A DNA stretch of 64,000 nucleotides from Trichoplax sp. H2. Its lineage: Eukaryota; Placozoa; Uniplacotomia; Trichoplacea. The stretch lies in contig NOWV01000018.1 of assembly GCA_003344405.1 (NCBI GenBank), positions 496,001-560,000 of the forward strand, in the 5' to 3' direction. The notes below the pieces were generated by a model. The model ran no database searches and was not told where the DNA came from. It worked only from the letters and a program-made list of their open reading frames with translations. Position 1 is the stretch's first letter, and each line of letters begins with the position of its first letter. Below, piece by piece: positions 53,637 to 64,000 of this stretch. The translations under genes were made by a program, and so were the position numbers.

Positions 53637-55775
53637 CTATAAACCATACTTTTTTCGTAGTTTGACTAAATCATCTTCATTGAAAGTTATGCTTTGGATA
53701 TCTTGATTGGAAAGGCTATCCTTTAATTTAACTAATAGCTCTGTAGACTAAAATTAGAAAAGTAATACATTAGCTTTGAAAGAAAATTTGAAATTGACTC
53801 GAAATCTTAATAAATAGTGATAGCCTATCACTACTTTAGAAAATTGATATTAATTATGATGTTATAACCAGCTATTTTTAAAGTTTTTATAGGATCCATT
53901 ATTATAATATTGCAACACTTTACATCTATACTATCCGTCAACTTACACATGCTTTTTCTTGCTTTCCAAAGAACATGATTGTTAAACTGAATCGGTCAGA
54001 TTTAGTTATACAATATAGCATATGATAAATTACTTGAGCATCAGCTGGTTGATAGCACTAACATTATGTAAAGATGAAATTTCTGTTAGAGCCTTCAAAT
54101 TCATACCTTACGAGCATGTTAACACTTTCTGCTACTACCGAATGTTTGCCATTGCAGTGAAATATAATGTTTAAATTATTATGCAATAAAGTTTACTACA
54201 ACTAGGTATCACGTATTAATATAAATCATACGTTATATCATTAAAATAAAGCATCGTATATCCTACTGACCTCATGGAGGACTTGTAATAACCCTTCTAA
54301 GTTACTAACATGTAAAAGATTTTTATCAGTATCCGTTACATAAACTGTACGATTACAATTTATATACGAAGCTTTTTTTCATATTAGAGAACGGCTAACA
54401 GTAGCAAATTGTTATTCATTCGAAATTTATCTACCTGACTTCCGTTTTATATAGTTGATATAATCTTTCTCCTCCTAGCCTACAAAGAAATCTAAATGAA
54501 ATTGAACGTAGTATAATTATTTAAATAAAAATTTTGATAAAGGCATACAATATTAAAATACTATAAAGTTATGTAATTGCACAATACTACAGTCTCAGTT
54601 GATAAAAATGATAACCAACTTATATCTCTCATGGTTTGACTGGAGTTGTTTCCACCGCCTTTCAAATTCAACCGCCGTTTTAACGTTCCAATCTTGTTCA
54701 TTACTACTTGGGATACTTGCAGCTATTTCTGCTGCGTCCTGATCATTTTTACTAGCTGCAGCATTCCAAGTCTGAGTTATTCTTTCGTTAGTTATTAATC
54801 CTTCTTTGCGATCTAAAGGCCGAAGATGAGATGCAGCCACAATTCCTCTACAATGACAAGGTATATAAAATGTTTTGTAACCATATTCAAGCTGATTCAT
54901 TCTTGCAATTCAAAGAAAGTCAAAGTTACACATTTAAAGCCAAAGCTAACTAGATCGATATGTCCATTTAATCTCATATTTACGTGCTTAAATTATTACA
55001 TAACGACAGAAGGAAGTCAATTTTAGACATAGTATGACCCGAAATGAATATGGATAACTATATCCTAAATACGGTAGCCTGGGCTAAAATTATTACATTC
55101 TTACTAATAGAAGGAAAAATAGATCGATGCATCTCAACGCCCAAAACGAAATGAATTAATCTATCCATTTAATTTCCTGTATTAACACTTTCAACAAGAT
55201 TATAAACTAAGACGTAAAATATTTATTTGCCCTTTACTTCTGTCTACTTCAATAATATAGGAAACTCTAATGGTCAAAGATAAGATTATTCCGGTCTTCT
55301 TTAATCAGTCCTATGGTACTCGTATATCTCACTTTCATTTTTTTATACCCGTGTGAAATAATTTGATTTCTATCATTATTTAATATTCATAACTTTAAAT
55401 TATTTCAATTTCCTTTACTAATAATCTAGTAAATTATAGCAGTTATTATAAATGAAATTAATGGTCTTTAACAAGCTGTATACTTTTAGAACTGATTCGA
55501 TTTCCTTTACATTGAATAATTAAATCCTGATGATATTTGATTAATATCGAGATACCACTTTGAGCTCTGATAGCTACCTATATCAGTACTTAACTAATTG
55601 CACCAAATAATAAGAAAATTTCTTACTTAAATTCTTCATAGGTTCCAACACGTTGTCCAACAGCTCTAATTTTAGCATCATTCTCTCGCCAATATTTCTT
55701 ATCAGCCTCGAGTGCATTGGATAATTCTTTTTCTAATTTTGCAAAATCGATCTCATCTCGATCACTGTGAGCCAT
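53637..55775 (-). CDS. CCDC103: CCDC103-like axonemal dynein attachment/assembly factor
   Basis: A phase-consistent model has seven exons and 210 codons plus stop: 55775-55627, 54847-54620, 54479-54435, 54304-54267, 54128-54107, 53986-53947, 53747-53637. The N-terminus ([20 protein letters not shown]) matches the start of the family's charged coiled-coil. It is followed by [20 protein letters not shown], a near-exact counterpart of the family's EEFRGIVLASHLKPLERK. Later come [19 protein letters not shown] and a Leu-rich region, and the end is [11 protein letters not shown]. The human protein is about 242 residues, so the size is close. In other animals it binds axonemes and supports dynein-arm attachment in motile cilia. 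The small exons 4-6 are the weak part: the preferred GAG|GTCAGT donor did not keep phase with any visible acceptor, so I used A|GTAGGA. Confidence 0.82.
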
Positions 55776-56416
55776 ATTAAGGCTATCACTATTGCGCTTC
55801 TATTATATTCTATTCGCAGAATCGTTAAGGAAGCGATAAAGATGTTTCTATTTTCAAATCTAAATACGAATATATACGGTGTAGAGGTAATCATTGTTGC
55901 TATGACAGCAACGTTTGTATCTTTCTGGGATACGCCTGTTTGACTAGCCTACTTGTATACTACTGAAACTAGACTATTTATTATAGAATTTTGGTTACAA
56001 TACTATGCTAATGATGTTATTGTAAGATAGAAGTATGCTATTACCGCAATCCTGCAAATCGGCTTTACTATCTCGCAAAGTTCAAATCAATATCACTCTC
56101 ATACTTATATGATAGTGATCTTAAATGCCTAACAAAGCTGTAATCAACTTAAATGTAAATGCTAACATGCCCACTCTTTATCTTGACTTTGGATAAATCA
56201 ATCCTAGACAATAATGACAATAGATATGATAATTTTTCTGCTTGCTTCCACGAATTAGACTGCAAGAATATTTTTCCTATATAATACTATATCTCTATTT
56301 CTACTATACTACCAATTATATTATTCATGTTCAAATTTTACTGAGTCAATTATCTGTTTTGCGATATATATGATAATCCAATCACCCAGTTTGATTTAAA
56401 AAAGAAATTGTAAAAC
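55776..56416. other. Intergenic
   Basis: Likely promoter and leader of the CCDC103-like gene. I see no other exon or repeat. Confidence 0.45.
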
Positions 56417-56947
56417 TTAATTCTGCAAAGCATCATTCTTAATCACAGCTAACTTTGAAATTATATCAAATAACGGCATTCTCATTCCTGCTTTATAATT
56501 TTTTATATTTAAAAATACGTAAAAATTATAGGAATAAAATATCAAAAGTAGGTCAAGGCGATATGATAAAATTCCAGTATTAGTATTACATCGCGCATTT
56601 AATACTGTAATGATTGTTATGATATTTGCAAGTAGAGTATGAAATTTATTTTGGATAGAAATTGAAAAGCTCCATTGTATTAAATAATATATGAAACAGT
56701 CCTGTAGCGAATGCTTAAATTTACTTGTATAGCAAAGTAAAAGACGCCTGCACGACTGTAACATCTTATACTCGTAGAGTACAACACACGCTCGAATACT
56801 GTTAATATTATTCAGTAATCCATATAAATGGTATTTTCCAGTTTTACTTTTAATATTTGGGCGTAAATATTCGTAAAAAACTACCGATTTAAAAATACAC
56901 AAAGCAGGGCAAGATAATAGGCTAAGATCTGTAACGGTTATCAACAT
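56417..56947 (-). CDS. Unrecognised 176-codon open frame
   Basis: This is the longest single open frame in the window. With roughly one-third GC, a chance frame this long is expected about 0.01 times in 64 kb by my rough estimate, so some past or present coding function is plausible. The product is hydrophobic and Cys/Tyr/Asn-rich, with patches that could be membrane helices (for example LLANIITIITVL and LDLLLIFYSYNFYVFLNI). I recognise no family motif. Intronless seven-transmembrane receptors are common in placozoans, but I cannot see a DRY or NPxxY motif, so a decayed receptor is only a guess. Confidence 0.3.
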   Translation of the reverse strand: MLITVTDLSLLSCPALCIFKSVVFYEYLRPNIKSKTGKYHLYGLLNNINSIRACVVLYEYKMLQSCRRLLLCYTSKFKHSLQDCFIYYLIQWSFSISIQNKFHTLLANIITIITVLNARCNTNTGILSYRLDLLLIFYSYNFYVFLNIKNYKAGMRMPLFDIISKLAVIKNDALQN

Positions 56948-57526
56948 ACTTTAAATTTTGCTAATCCCTTAAAAGATCAGTTTATGCAAGCTCTCGCGTA
57001 TTATAAGCCTGTAAGAACTCACTTTATGCCTTTTGAAGTTACATTAGTGAGGGAAAGCATGGTGTAGGATTCAGGTAATTTTGAAGCTTTTATTATGGCC
57101 TAACACTAGAGCTGATTTAAATTAAATCAGATAAGTGATAAAAGTCTAGCAGAGTCATTGCTACAAGATATCTTTATTGTGGTACATGAAGATGTGGACA
57201 AAAAGTTGATTTAAAGTAAGCAAAAATCATCAGTATTATCAAGCTATGCCGTATTCCATTAAAACATCAATAGTACCGTAACTTAAGCACGCACAATTCG
57301 ACATTCAAAAAAATAAATCAAGTGTAAGGCTTACCTTTATAGTTAATTGTAAACTACGAATATACGGCAACTATTGAGTAAATTTTGAAGAATTAGCCTA
57401 ATATTTGCTATGAGCAACATATTAATTGAAATTAAGGAGTAATTCAAACATTATTATTATCACGAAATATTGTAAAATGGAAAATATGAAATTGCTTTAT
57501 CCCTGATCTTTGTATGCATTGGTTTC

Positions 57527-57928
57527 TTAGTAGGTAGAAGTTTCAGTTTCTTCAGCGATCGGATCAAGTTCAGGTCTTACTGATAATTTAGATTGCTTTA
57601 ATAACATGGGAATGGACGACTTTCTATCTTTCATTTCATTATCTTTTAACTTTATTGTATTTCCTAATTTAATCATCCTATTAACCTTTCGTATACTGCA
57701 CCATAGGACAATTCCAATCGTAAATAGGATAAAAACGGCAACAGACAATGAGGCGAAAGTGGCAATCTCGTCTGTAGTATAGCTATTGCGCGCGATTACT
57801 TTCTCGCATCGTTTTCCGGTAAAACCTTGTTGACAAAAACAGGCTACTTTTTCTTTATAAATAGAACAAGCTGCACCATTATAACATGTGCATGAAATAT
57901 CTGCTACTGATGAGAATGTAGGCAACAT
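57527..57928 (-). CDS. Last exon of an EGF-like, single-pass membrane protein (partial)
   Basis: From the N-terminal side this encodes one EGF-like module (CTCYNGAACSIYKEK, then a CFC and GFTGKRCEK ending), a short spacer, a strongly hydrophobic helix (FASLSVAVFILFTIGIVLWC), a basic stop-transfer patch (RKVNRM) and a cytoplasmic tail ending in EETETSTY. This suits type I membrane proteins with a juxtamembrane EGF domain, such as EGF-ligand-like or mucin-like proteins. The coding part probably starts at an acceptor near 57908 (GTAG or GTAGCAG) rather than at the upstream ATG. Exons further 5' must lie above 57930 on the minus strand; a candidate is at 59461-59632. The family is not identified beyond the EGF-TM architecture. 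Confidence 0.65.
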   Translation of the reverse strand: MLPTFSSVADISCTCYNGAACSIYKEKVACFCQQGFTGKRCEKVIARNSYTTDEIATFASLSVAVFILFTIGIVLWCSIRKVNRMIKLGNTIKLKDNEMKDRKSSIPMLLKQSKLSVRPELDPIAEETETSTY

Positions 57929-58095
57929 CAGGTAAAAGAATTTACGCTTGAAATATTCCTTGAAAGCAAAAGAAAAAATTGACGAGCCAGTGCAAAAGAA
58001 TAGAGCTTAATTCCTTGTATGATCTGCAGTAAATCGTTACTAATCGTATAGATGTTATTCGCTAGTTTTACTGATCATAGAAATTATTCCAGTAA

Positions 58096-58173
58096 CTATC
58101 GTGACCAACCAGGATCAAAAGGAATTTTTCTTGTATTTGATGCCTCAGCTAATAATTTCTGAAGAATTTCGTA
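58096..58173 (-). CDS. Candidate terminal exon, unknown protein
   Basis: After a TTTAGGTAG acceptor the minus strand reads 25 codons, YEILQKLLAEASNTRKIPFD followed by PGWSR, then stop. The composition is protein-like, but I recognise no family. Being stop-terminated, it cannot be an internal exon of the EGF-TM gene; it could be an alternative end or a separate gene. Short and unsupported otherwise. Confidence 0.25.
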   Translation of the reverse strand, partial: YEILQKLLAEASNTRKIPFDPGWSR

Positions 58174-59460
58174 CTACCTAAATATGAAAAAATGATAATA
58201 AGCTGTCGAGTCATCCATGTCTTTTATATACTCGTGTCCTCAATGTTGATTATCCGATGGAAAGACTATGCATATTCCATTTTTGTCTATATTTGAAATT
58301 GAAATTATCATGTGATAGAAATGAGAGTTTAACGTTTTCCCATTTATGACGATTTCATTACTTATTACTGTATATCGTGCATACACCAGTGCTGATGACT
58401 TAAGTTATTGGTTTTTATAGATTCTTTAATACGAATTAGCAAACGACGCACTTTTGCAATTTGAATGTCATCGAGTTATCGTCGTGGTGATTGTAATAAT
58501 TAGCAATTAAAGCCTATGATAAAGCAACATGATTTAATACCGTATCATAAATGGTTCATGATTTTGCGTATGGGATTTTATGCATCATAAATGCCGATGA
58601 AGGTATGTAAAATTGCTTCTCAAATAAAATGTAGATTAACGAATTGCTGTGGTGATACAAATCAGATTCGTAAATTATACAGTTTTATAGCTCTAAGATC
58701 ATTCAATTGCTATCGCAATCGCAAATGAAACGCAGAATACTAAATGATACTTAAAAGTTTTATTCTGATTCCCAGTCAATTAGTGCCATTAAATGTTATA
58801 GCTTTGCTAATATAATACAGTAGTATAAAATCTAATAGCATTTATAATAGAAATGGAAGGCGTAGTATTCAATCTTTCGTTCTGATTCAAAGAGGATTAA
58901 TAAATCCTGCATTTTGTATATCAAATACTGTCCAATAACAACATTCATTATAGGAATGAGAAGTATTCGAATTTTATTCTGAATTAACGTAAATAAGTTA
59001 ATACTACCGTACTATTTGTAAATCAGGAATTTTTGGGTAATTGTCGAAATTATGCTATTTGTCGAATACGGTATAACTCAGTGAAAAGAAATTTGATTTT
59101 ATAATTTATAAACAAAGTGTATCCTTCGTCTATTGGAAAGTTATCAATAAGTACGTTACTATAATAAATGCTGTGGATATTTGCTCGTAAAGACAGATGG
59201 TGGGCACTTGATATCATGTCTATAGCGCTGGTAGTTTTTGAAAACTGATGTCGATTATGTTATTGCATTCTTTCATTTTATCTCTATCGTTATTCGACAA
59301 ACATAAGCTAAAGATTCTGTAATAATTTCAATATGAAAATAAAAATATCTTCATCAAGTACGGTGATCTCATATTGACTGTATTACCTTCAATTGTATAT
59401 CCAATTACTGTACTGTATACTCATATGTCCCTTATAGAAACAAGTCATTCGAGCTTAGAG

Positions 59461-59632
59461 CTAAAATTGATTCTGAATAGTACTGAAAAAGAGCTTTCCT
59501 AGAATTTCTTGTAGTTGCAATCTATTTTTATCTAATTCGGATCTACCAATGTTGGCAGTGGAACTATTGATAACAGTCAGGGGTACATCCAATATTATTG
59601 TACGTCCTTGGTTTAGTATAAGAATTAAATTA
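59461..59632 (-). CDS. Candidate exon, unknown extracellular protein
   Basis: The minus strand is open for more than 50 codons after a CAAAG acceptor. It reads NQGRTIILDVPLTVINSSTA, NIGRSELDKNRLQLQEIL, then GKLFFSTIQNQF and a stop. The alternating hydrophobic strand followed by an amphipathic helix looks like real protein and contains an NSS glycosylation site. It may be an upstream exon of the EGF-TM gene 1.5 kb downstream on the same strand, joined from the weak donor TTCA|GTACTA. This is speculative. Confidence 0.3.
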
Positions 59633-60327
59633 CTTTGAGATAATCTTTAAAATAAAGACCTGACAACAACTCATGTAATTGATTCATTTCTATACTGACG
59701 ATTTTAGCTATCCATTGCAATGAGTAGGTTATTGTAACTCTATACGGACAAGGTCAAGTACTGTTGAATGTCCACAATTTATTTCTGTAGTCAAAATGAA
59801 ACTTTTTAATGTTTCTCGTGCAGAAATCACGGAAATGATATTTACATATTTATATGTACAAATAGTATTTTGTGGGGTATTAAATTACATATAGCTACTT
59901 ATGTTAATAATGTAGTAACCTGATCACATCGTTTCGTTCGGCCTATAGTACTCTCTATACTCTAACTATAGCCTCTATTTTGTGGTGTATTAAATTATAA
60001 TATATACCTACTTATGTTCATAATGTAGTGATCACATCGTTTCGTTTGGCCTACAGTATGACATTATGATGACATGCTGTACTATGCGTAATACTAGGGA
60101 TTGCAAGGGTGGAAACGACAGTAGTTTCTATTAGGTGCTTGAGGTACAGAATTTCTTAATGCTTGTAGAATCTACGTATAATTCCATGACTTCTATTTGC
60201 TGTAATCCACGTTCTACCATAGTAGTCCATGACTCATAACTATTTTGTGGTGTATTAAACTCATAATGTAGTGATCACATCGTTTCGTTTGGCCTACAGT
60301 ATGACATTATGATGACATGCTGTACTA

Positions 60328-60347
60328 NNNNNNNNNNNNNNNNNNNN
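60328..60347. other. Assembly gap (20 N)
   Basis: Twenty undetermined bases inside the repeat block, with the same repeat sequence on both sides. The fixed size suggests a placeholder. Confidence 0.98.
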
Positions 60348-60872
60348 CTACAGTATGACATTATGATGACATGCTGTACTAGGAGTAATACTAGGGATTG
60401 CAAGGGTGGAAACGACAGTAGCTTCTATTAGGTGCTTGAGGCACAGAATTTCTCAATGCTTGTAGAATCTACGTATAATTCCATGACTTATATTTGCTGT
60501 AATCCACGTTCTACCATAGTAGTCCATGACTCATAACTATTTTGTGGTGTATTAAACTCATAATGTAGTGATCACATCGTTTCGTTTGGCCTACAGCATG
60601 ACCTTATGATGACATGCTGTACTATGCAGAACAGTAGAGATTGCAAGGGCAAAAATGACAGTAGCTTCTATTAGGTGCTTGATGTACGGAATTTCTCGAT
60701 GCTTGTAGAATCTACGGACAAGTCCATGCCTTATTTACTGCAGTCCATGTTCTACCATAGTAGTGTATGACTCATATCACTAAGTTAACACGATGACATC
60801 ATTTCGTCTTTTTTAGACAATCTGCCAGCGAATATACAGTACAGACGGATAGCCAGACCATCCATCGCATAG

Positions 60873-60892
60873 NNNNNNNNNNNNNNNNNNNN
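60873..60892. other. Assembly gap (20 N)
   Basis: Twenty undetermined bases that interrupt a repeat unit, right after CATCCATCGCATAG. Confidence 0.98.
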
Positions 60893-61604
60893 ATGCTTGT
60901 AGAATCTACGTATAATTCCATGACTTCTATTTGCTGTAATCCACGTTCTACCATAGTAGTCCATGACTCATAACTATTTTGTGGTGTATTAAACTCATAA
61001 TGTAGTGATCACATCGTTTCGTTTGGCCTACAGTATGACATTATGATGACATGCTGTACTATGAGTAATACTAGGGATTGCAAGGGTGGAAACGACAGTA
61101 GCTTCTATTAGGTGCTTGGGGCACAGAATTTCTCAATGCTTGTAGAATCTACGTATAATTCCATGACTTCTATTTGCTGTAATCCACGTTCTACCATAGT
61201 AGTCCATGACTCATAACTATTTTGTGGTGTATTAAACTCATAATGTAGTGATCACATCGTTTCGTTTGGCCTACAGCATGACCTTATGATGACATGCTGT
61301 ACTATGCAGAACAGTAGAGATTGCAAGGGCAAAAATGACAGTAGCTTCTATTAGGTGCTTGATGTACGGAATTTCTCGATGCTTGTAGAATCTACGGACA
61401 AGTCCATGCCTTATTTACTGCAGTCCATGTTCTACCATAGTAGTGTATGACTCATATCACTAAGTTAACACGATGACATCATTTCGTCTTTTTTAGACAA
61501 TCTGCCAGCGAATATACAGTACAGACGGATAGCCAGACCATCCATCGCATAGCCAGACCATCCATCGCATAGAGTAAACTCTATGACCAATGGAAAGGTT
61601 TCCG

Positions 61605-61700
61605 ACTAGTACAGTACAGTACAATGTACTGTACGGTACAAGCAGGACAGTGAAGTACAGTACTGTAATTATGTACAGTACAGCACTACTGTACAGTGTA
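61605..61700. repeat. ACAGT/GTACTG microsatellite
   Basis: Interleaved ACAGTAC, GTACTGT and CTGTACAGT strings form a partly palindromic simple repeat. A longer version of the same stretch follows at 62328-62462 in the next composite unit. Related tracts occur at 3000-3090 and 47640-47690. Confidence 0.8.
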
Positions 61701-61804
61701 CAGTACCTTAATCAATCTTCCCGGTGTTGAGTGTATGGTAGCTGTAACGTAGACTCATACACGTTGGCACTTAGTATTTAGCATCATCATCGTTGTTTCA
61801 TCAT

Positions 61805-61824
61805 NNNNNNNNNNNNNNNNNNNN
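61805..61824. other. Assembly gap (20 N)
   Basis: Twenty undetermined bases following GTTTCATCAT. The same left flank continues into unique sequence at 62560, so the gap joins two repeat copies. Confidence 0.98.
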
Positions 61825-62327
61825 GGTGGAAACGACAGTAGCTTCTATTAGGTGCTTGAGGCACAGAATTTCTCAATGCTTGTAGAATCTACGTATAATT
61901 CCATGACTTATATTTGCTGTAATCCACGTTCTACCATAGTAGTCCATGACTCATAACTATTTTGTGGTGTATTAAACTCATAATGTAGTGATCACATCGT
62001 TTCGTTTGGCCTACAGCATGACCTTATGATGACATGCTGTACTATGCAGAACAGTAGAGATTGCAAGGGCAAAAATGACAGTAGCTTCTATTAGGTGCTT
62101 GATGTACGGAATTTCTCGATGCTTGTAGAATCTACGGACAAGTCCATGCCTTATTTACTGCAGTCCATGTTCTACCATAGTAGTGTATGACTCATATCAC
62201 TAAGTTAACACGATGACATCATTTCGTCTTTTTTAGACAATCTGCCAGCGAATATACAGTACAGACGGATAGCCAGACCATCCATCGCATAGAGTAAACT
62301 TTATGACCAATGGAAAGGTTTCCGACT

Positions 62328-62462
62328 AGTACAGTACAGTACAATGTACAGTACAGTACACTGTACAGTACAATGTACTGTACAGTACAAGCAGGACAGT
62401 GAAGTACAGTACAGTACTGTAATTATGTACAGTACAGCACTACTGTACAGTGTACAGTACCT
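62328..62462. repeat. ACAGT/GTACTG microsatellite, expanded copy
   Basis: The same tract as 61605-61700 within the next repeat unit, but expanded by several ACAGTACAGT steps. This shows that the simple repeat is the fast-changing part of the composite unit. Confidence 0.8.
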
Positions 62463-62930
62463 TAATCAATCTTCCCGGTGTTGAGTGTACTGTATGGTAG
62501 CTGTAACGTAGACTCATACACGTTGGCACTTAGTATTTAGCATCATCATCGTTGTTTCATCATTTTTGAGCGATTTGCAAGGCTTATTGCAGTCCTAGTT
62601 GGCTTTTAAAACCAATACAAATTGTTTTCTCTTGGCTAGCGAGTTGAAGTCTTCTGCTACCACGATTGTTGTTGAGCAGCAGTTTATCTCCTGTATCCAT
62701 TGGCTAATAGTGGATATTGCCTACAGTACGCTACTGGAACGCCGACATTTCGTCATCACCACTCAGCAGAACGACGCGCCGAGAACGTTGCAGTCTAATC
62801 TAGACTAATAGTCAATTTGCTATAAGGTAATTGCCGCATACCTAGACTAAAGCAACAGTAGTCCCCAATGAGAGGATTAATGGAACAATTTTGGTAATGA
62901 CGTTCTACTTTGTTGAATGATGATAATATA

Positions 62931-63111
62931 GATAGAAATTCGAAATCGACGAAAATAACTACCCACGATCAAGCATACAAAGCCGCATACGTGGACTCTT
63001 GGATTATGGAAAACCAAATGTCTTCTATGCACTGCATTGCTTCCTTTGAACAAAAACAGCATGAGCTTGAAGTCCATACTTCAACGAAATGGCTAGATTT
63101 GCTTGAAATGG
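62931..63111 (+). CDS. Candidate internal exon, unknown protein
   Basis: Between an ATATAG acceptor and an ATG|GTAAGA donor the + strand stays open in one frame for about 60 codons. It reads AYKAAYVDSWIMENQMSSMH and, later, STKWLDLLEM. The composition is hydrophilic and protein-like, and the donor is strong. No ATG opens the frame, so it would be an internal exon of a gene continuing beyond 63120. I recognise no family. Confidence 0.35.
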
Positions 63112-63119
63112 TAAGATAA

Positions 63120-64000
63120 CTGTGCTACTAAAGTACCGATTTGAATTTAGACTTTGGCATTTTTCTTCCATTAATTTCTTACTTTGTTGTTTACTTGCTA
63201 TTCATCTTCATGATGAATGTTTTCAATTGAAACACCTCTGATGATAAAAATTGATTCCATTTTATATGCATCTCTTTTCTACTACGCTAGTTGCTTTATT
63301 CCTACAATGTTCGCTGTACTTCAATCAAGTACTATGACGAAGAAGGAGACGAGGTACGAAAGAAACTTGCTACCTTTTTGTTTACAAATCGTCCATTTTG
63401 ATTTATTTGTTGTACTCGGCGCTTACAGTAAGTACATGGTCGAAAAAGATACAAACGCCGTATGTTGAATGTTGGAAGTGTACTACTCTCGATAGATTTT
63501 ATGCAGTACGCTATACACTACAGTACTGTCTATTTGTATGGATTGATTGAGTCAAAAGATCGCTAAAAAGAGGAATTTTTCCTTAGTTTTACTATACATC
63601 TGTAAACCCTACATTACATCATCAGTACGGACATCCACGTACAAGTGAGTAAGGGATTGTCAATCCCAATCGGGATCGAAGATCCAAGTCTTTGCTCCAT
63701 CCGTGCTAGTCATTTCCTGCTTGACATTACACGCATGGATAAAATGACTACAATGAGTACGTCATAATATGGACAAAATAACCCTTGTCTTTTTCCATTT
63801 CCAATCATAAAATGAACTAGTCCACATTCATAAAGGCTAATTTTAGAGTGGATCGAATGCATTGACCAAGTCCTCTCTGTCCTTGTATGTTGATGCCCCG
63901 TCATCATTCTATCTATACCAGATCGTGAAAAGTTATTGTAATAACCAATAGAATGATTCTTATCCACTCGACTTGAATTTATCAGCCCATCTATAGTGAG
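63120..64000. other. Window end, no supported gene
   Basis: Two open frames (63217-63468 + and 63710-63967 -) are of chance length and show no splice support. A downstream exon of the candidate at 62931-63111 may be present, but I cannot place it. Confidence 0.4.

Larger units (their letters stand above)
59860..62560. repeat. Satellite-like block of ~245-bp units and longer composite units, with gaps
   Basis: The unit contains TTTTGTGGTGTATTAAACTC, GTGATCACATCGTTTCGTTT, GGCCTACAGTATGACATTAT, GACATGCTGTACTA, GGATTGCAAGGGTGGAAACG, TCTATTAGGTGCTTGAGG, AATGCTTGTAGAATCTACG and TCTACCATAGTAGTCCATGA. Copies start near 59978, 60243, 60539, 60977, 61220 and 61963. A longer variant adds TTTTTTAGACAATCTGCCAG, AGCCAGACCATCCATCGCAT and an ACAGTAC microsatellite (near 60800, 61480 and 62220). 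Copies are nearly identical, so recent amplification or assembly duplication is likely. No coding potential is seen. Confidence 0.9.

Noticed and set aside
54595-54900. The ATG-started frame as a separate gene
   Set aside because: It is exon 2 of the CCDC103-like gene read back into the intron; homology begins only at the acceptor (54847).
62599-62808. 69-codon open frame (+)
   Set aside because: Chance length, no homology and no clear splice sites.

Overview
The window is eukaryotic nuclear DNA from an early-branching animal, most likely a placozoan (Trichoplax type). The evidence is AT-rich sequence, many short exons with clean GT-AG introns, a canonical animal beta-catenin gene, a CCDC103-like cilium gene and a saposin family. 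Three runs of exactly 20 N mark scaffold gaps. I inferred gene models by eye from homology, splice dinucleotides and reading-frame phase. There is no transcript evidence, and the organism call is an inference.

Layout. 1-5600: non-coding and repeat-rich, with CTGTAC/ACAGT microsatellites, a duplicated ~450 bp block and a 93 bp minisatellite. 5600-15769: about 10 kb without a recognisable gene. 15770-27787 (+): beta-catenin in 13 phase-consistent coding exons. 30059-47277 (-): three tandem prosaposin-like genes (32868-30059, 42436-39131 and 47277-44525), each rebuilt in ten phase-consistent coding exons, plus a dead SapA exon at about 38042-38170. 47500-47950: a GC-richer tandem repeat. 49371-52828 (+): sulfite oxidase in 11 phase-consistent exons, without a cytochrome b5 domain. 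53637-55775 (-): a CCDC103-like gene. 56417-59632 (-): an unrecognised 176-codon ORF, the last exon of an EGF/transmembrane protein and two candidate exons. 59860-62560: gapped satellite-like repeats. 62900-63120 (+): one candidate exon.

The genes do not form one pathway. Beta-catenin gives adhesion and Wnt output. The saposin-like proteins are secreted or lysosomal lipid-interacting proteins. Sulfite oxidase detoxifies sulfite. CCDC103 supports axonemal dynein assembly. The strongest novel points are: the saposin cluster, whose first SapB domain has lost both partners of one disulfide in all three paralogs; beta-catenin introns whose tandem repeats carry copies of the next exon's 5' edge and splice acceptor; a beta-catenin degron with valine at the Thr41 position; and a plant-like heme-free sulfite oxidase that may end in a peroxisomal-type tripeptide.
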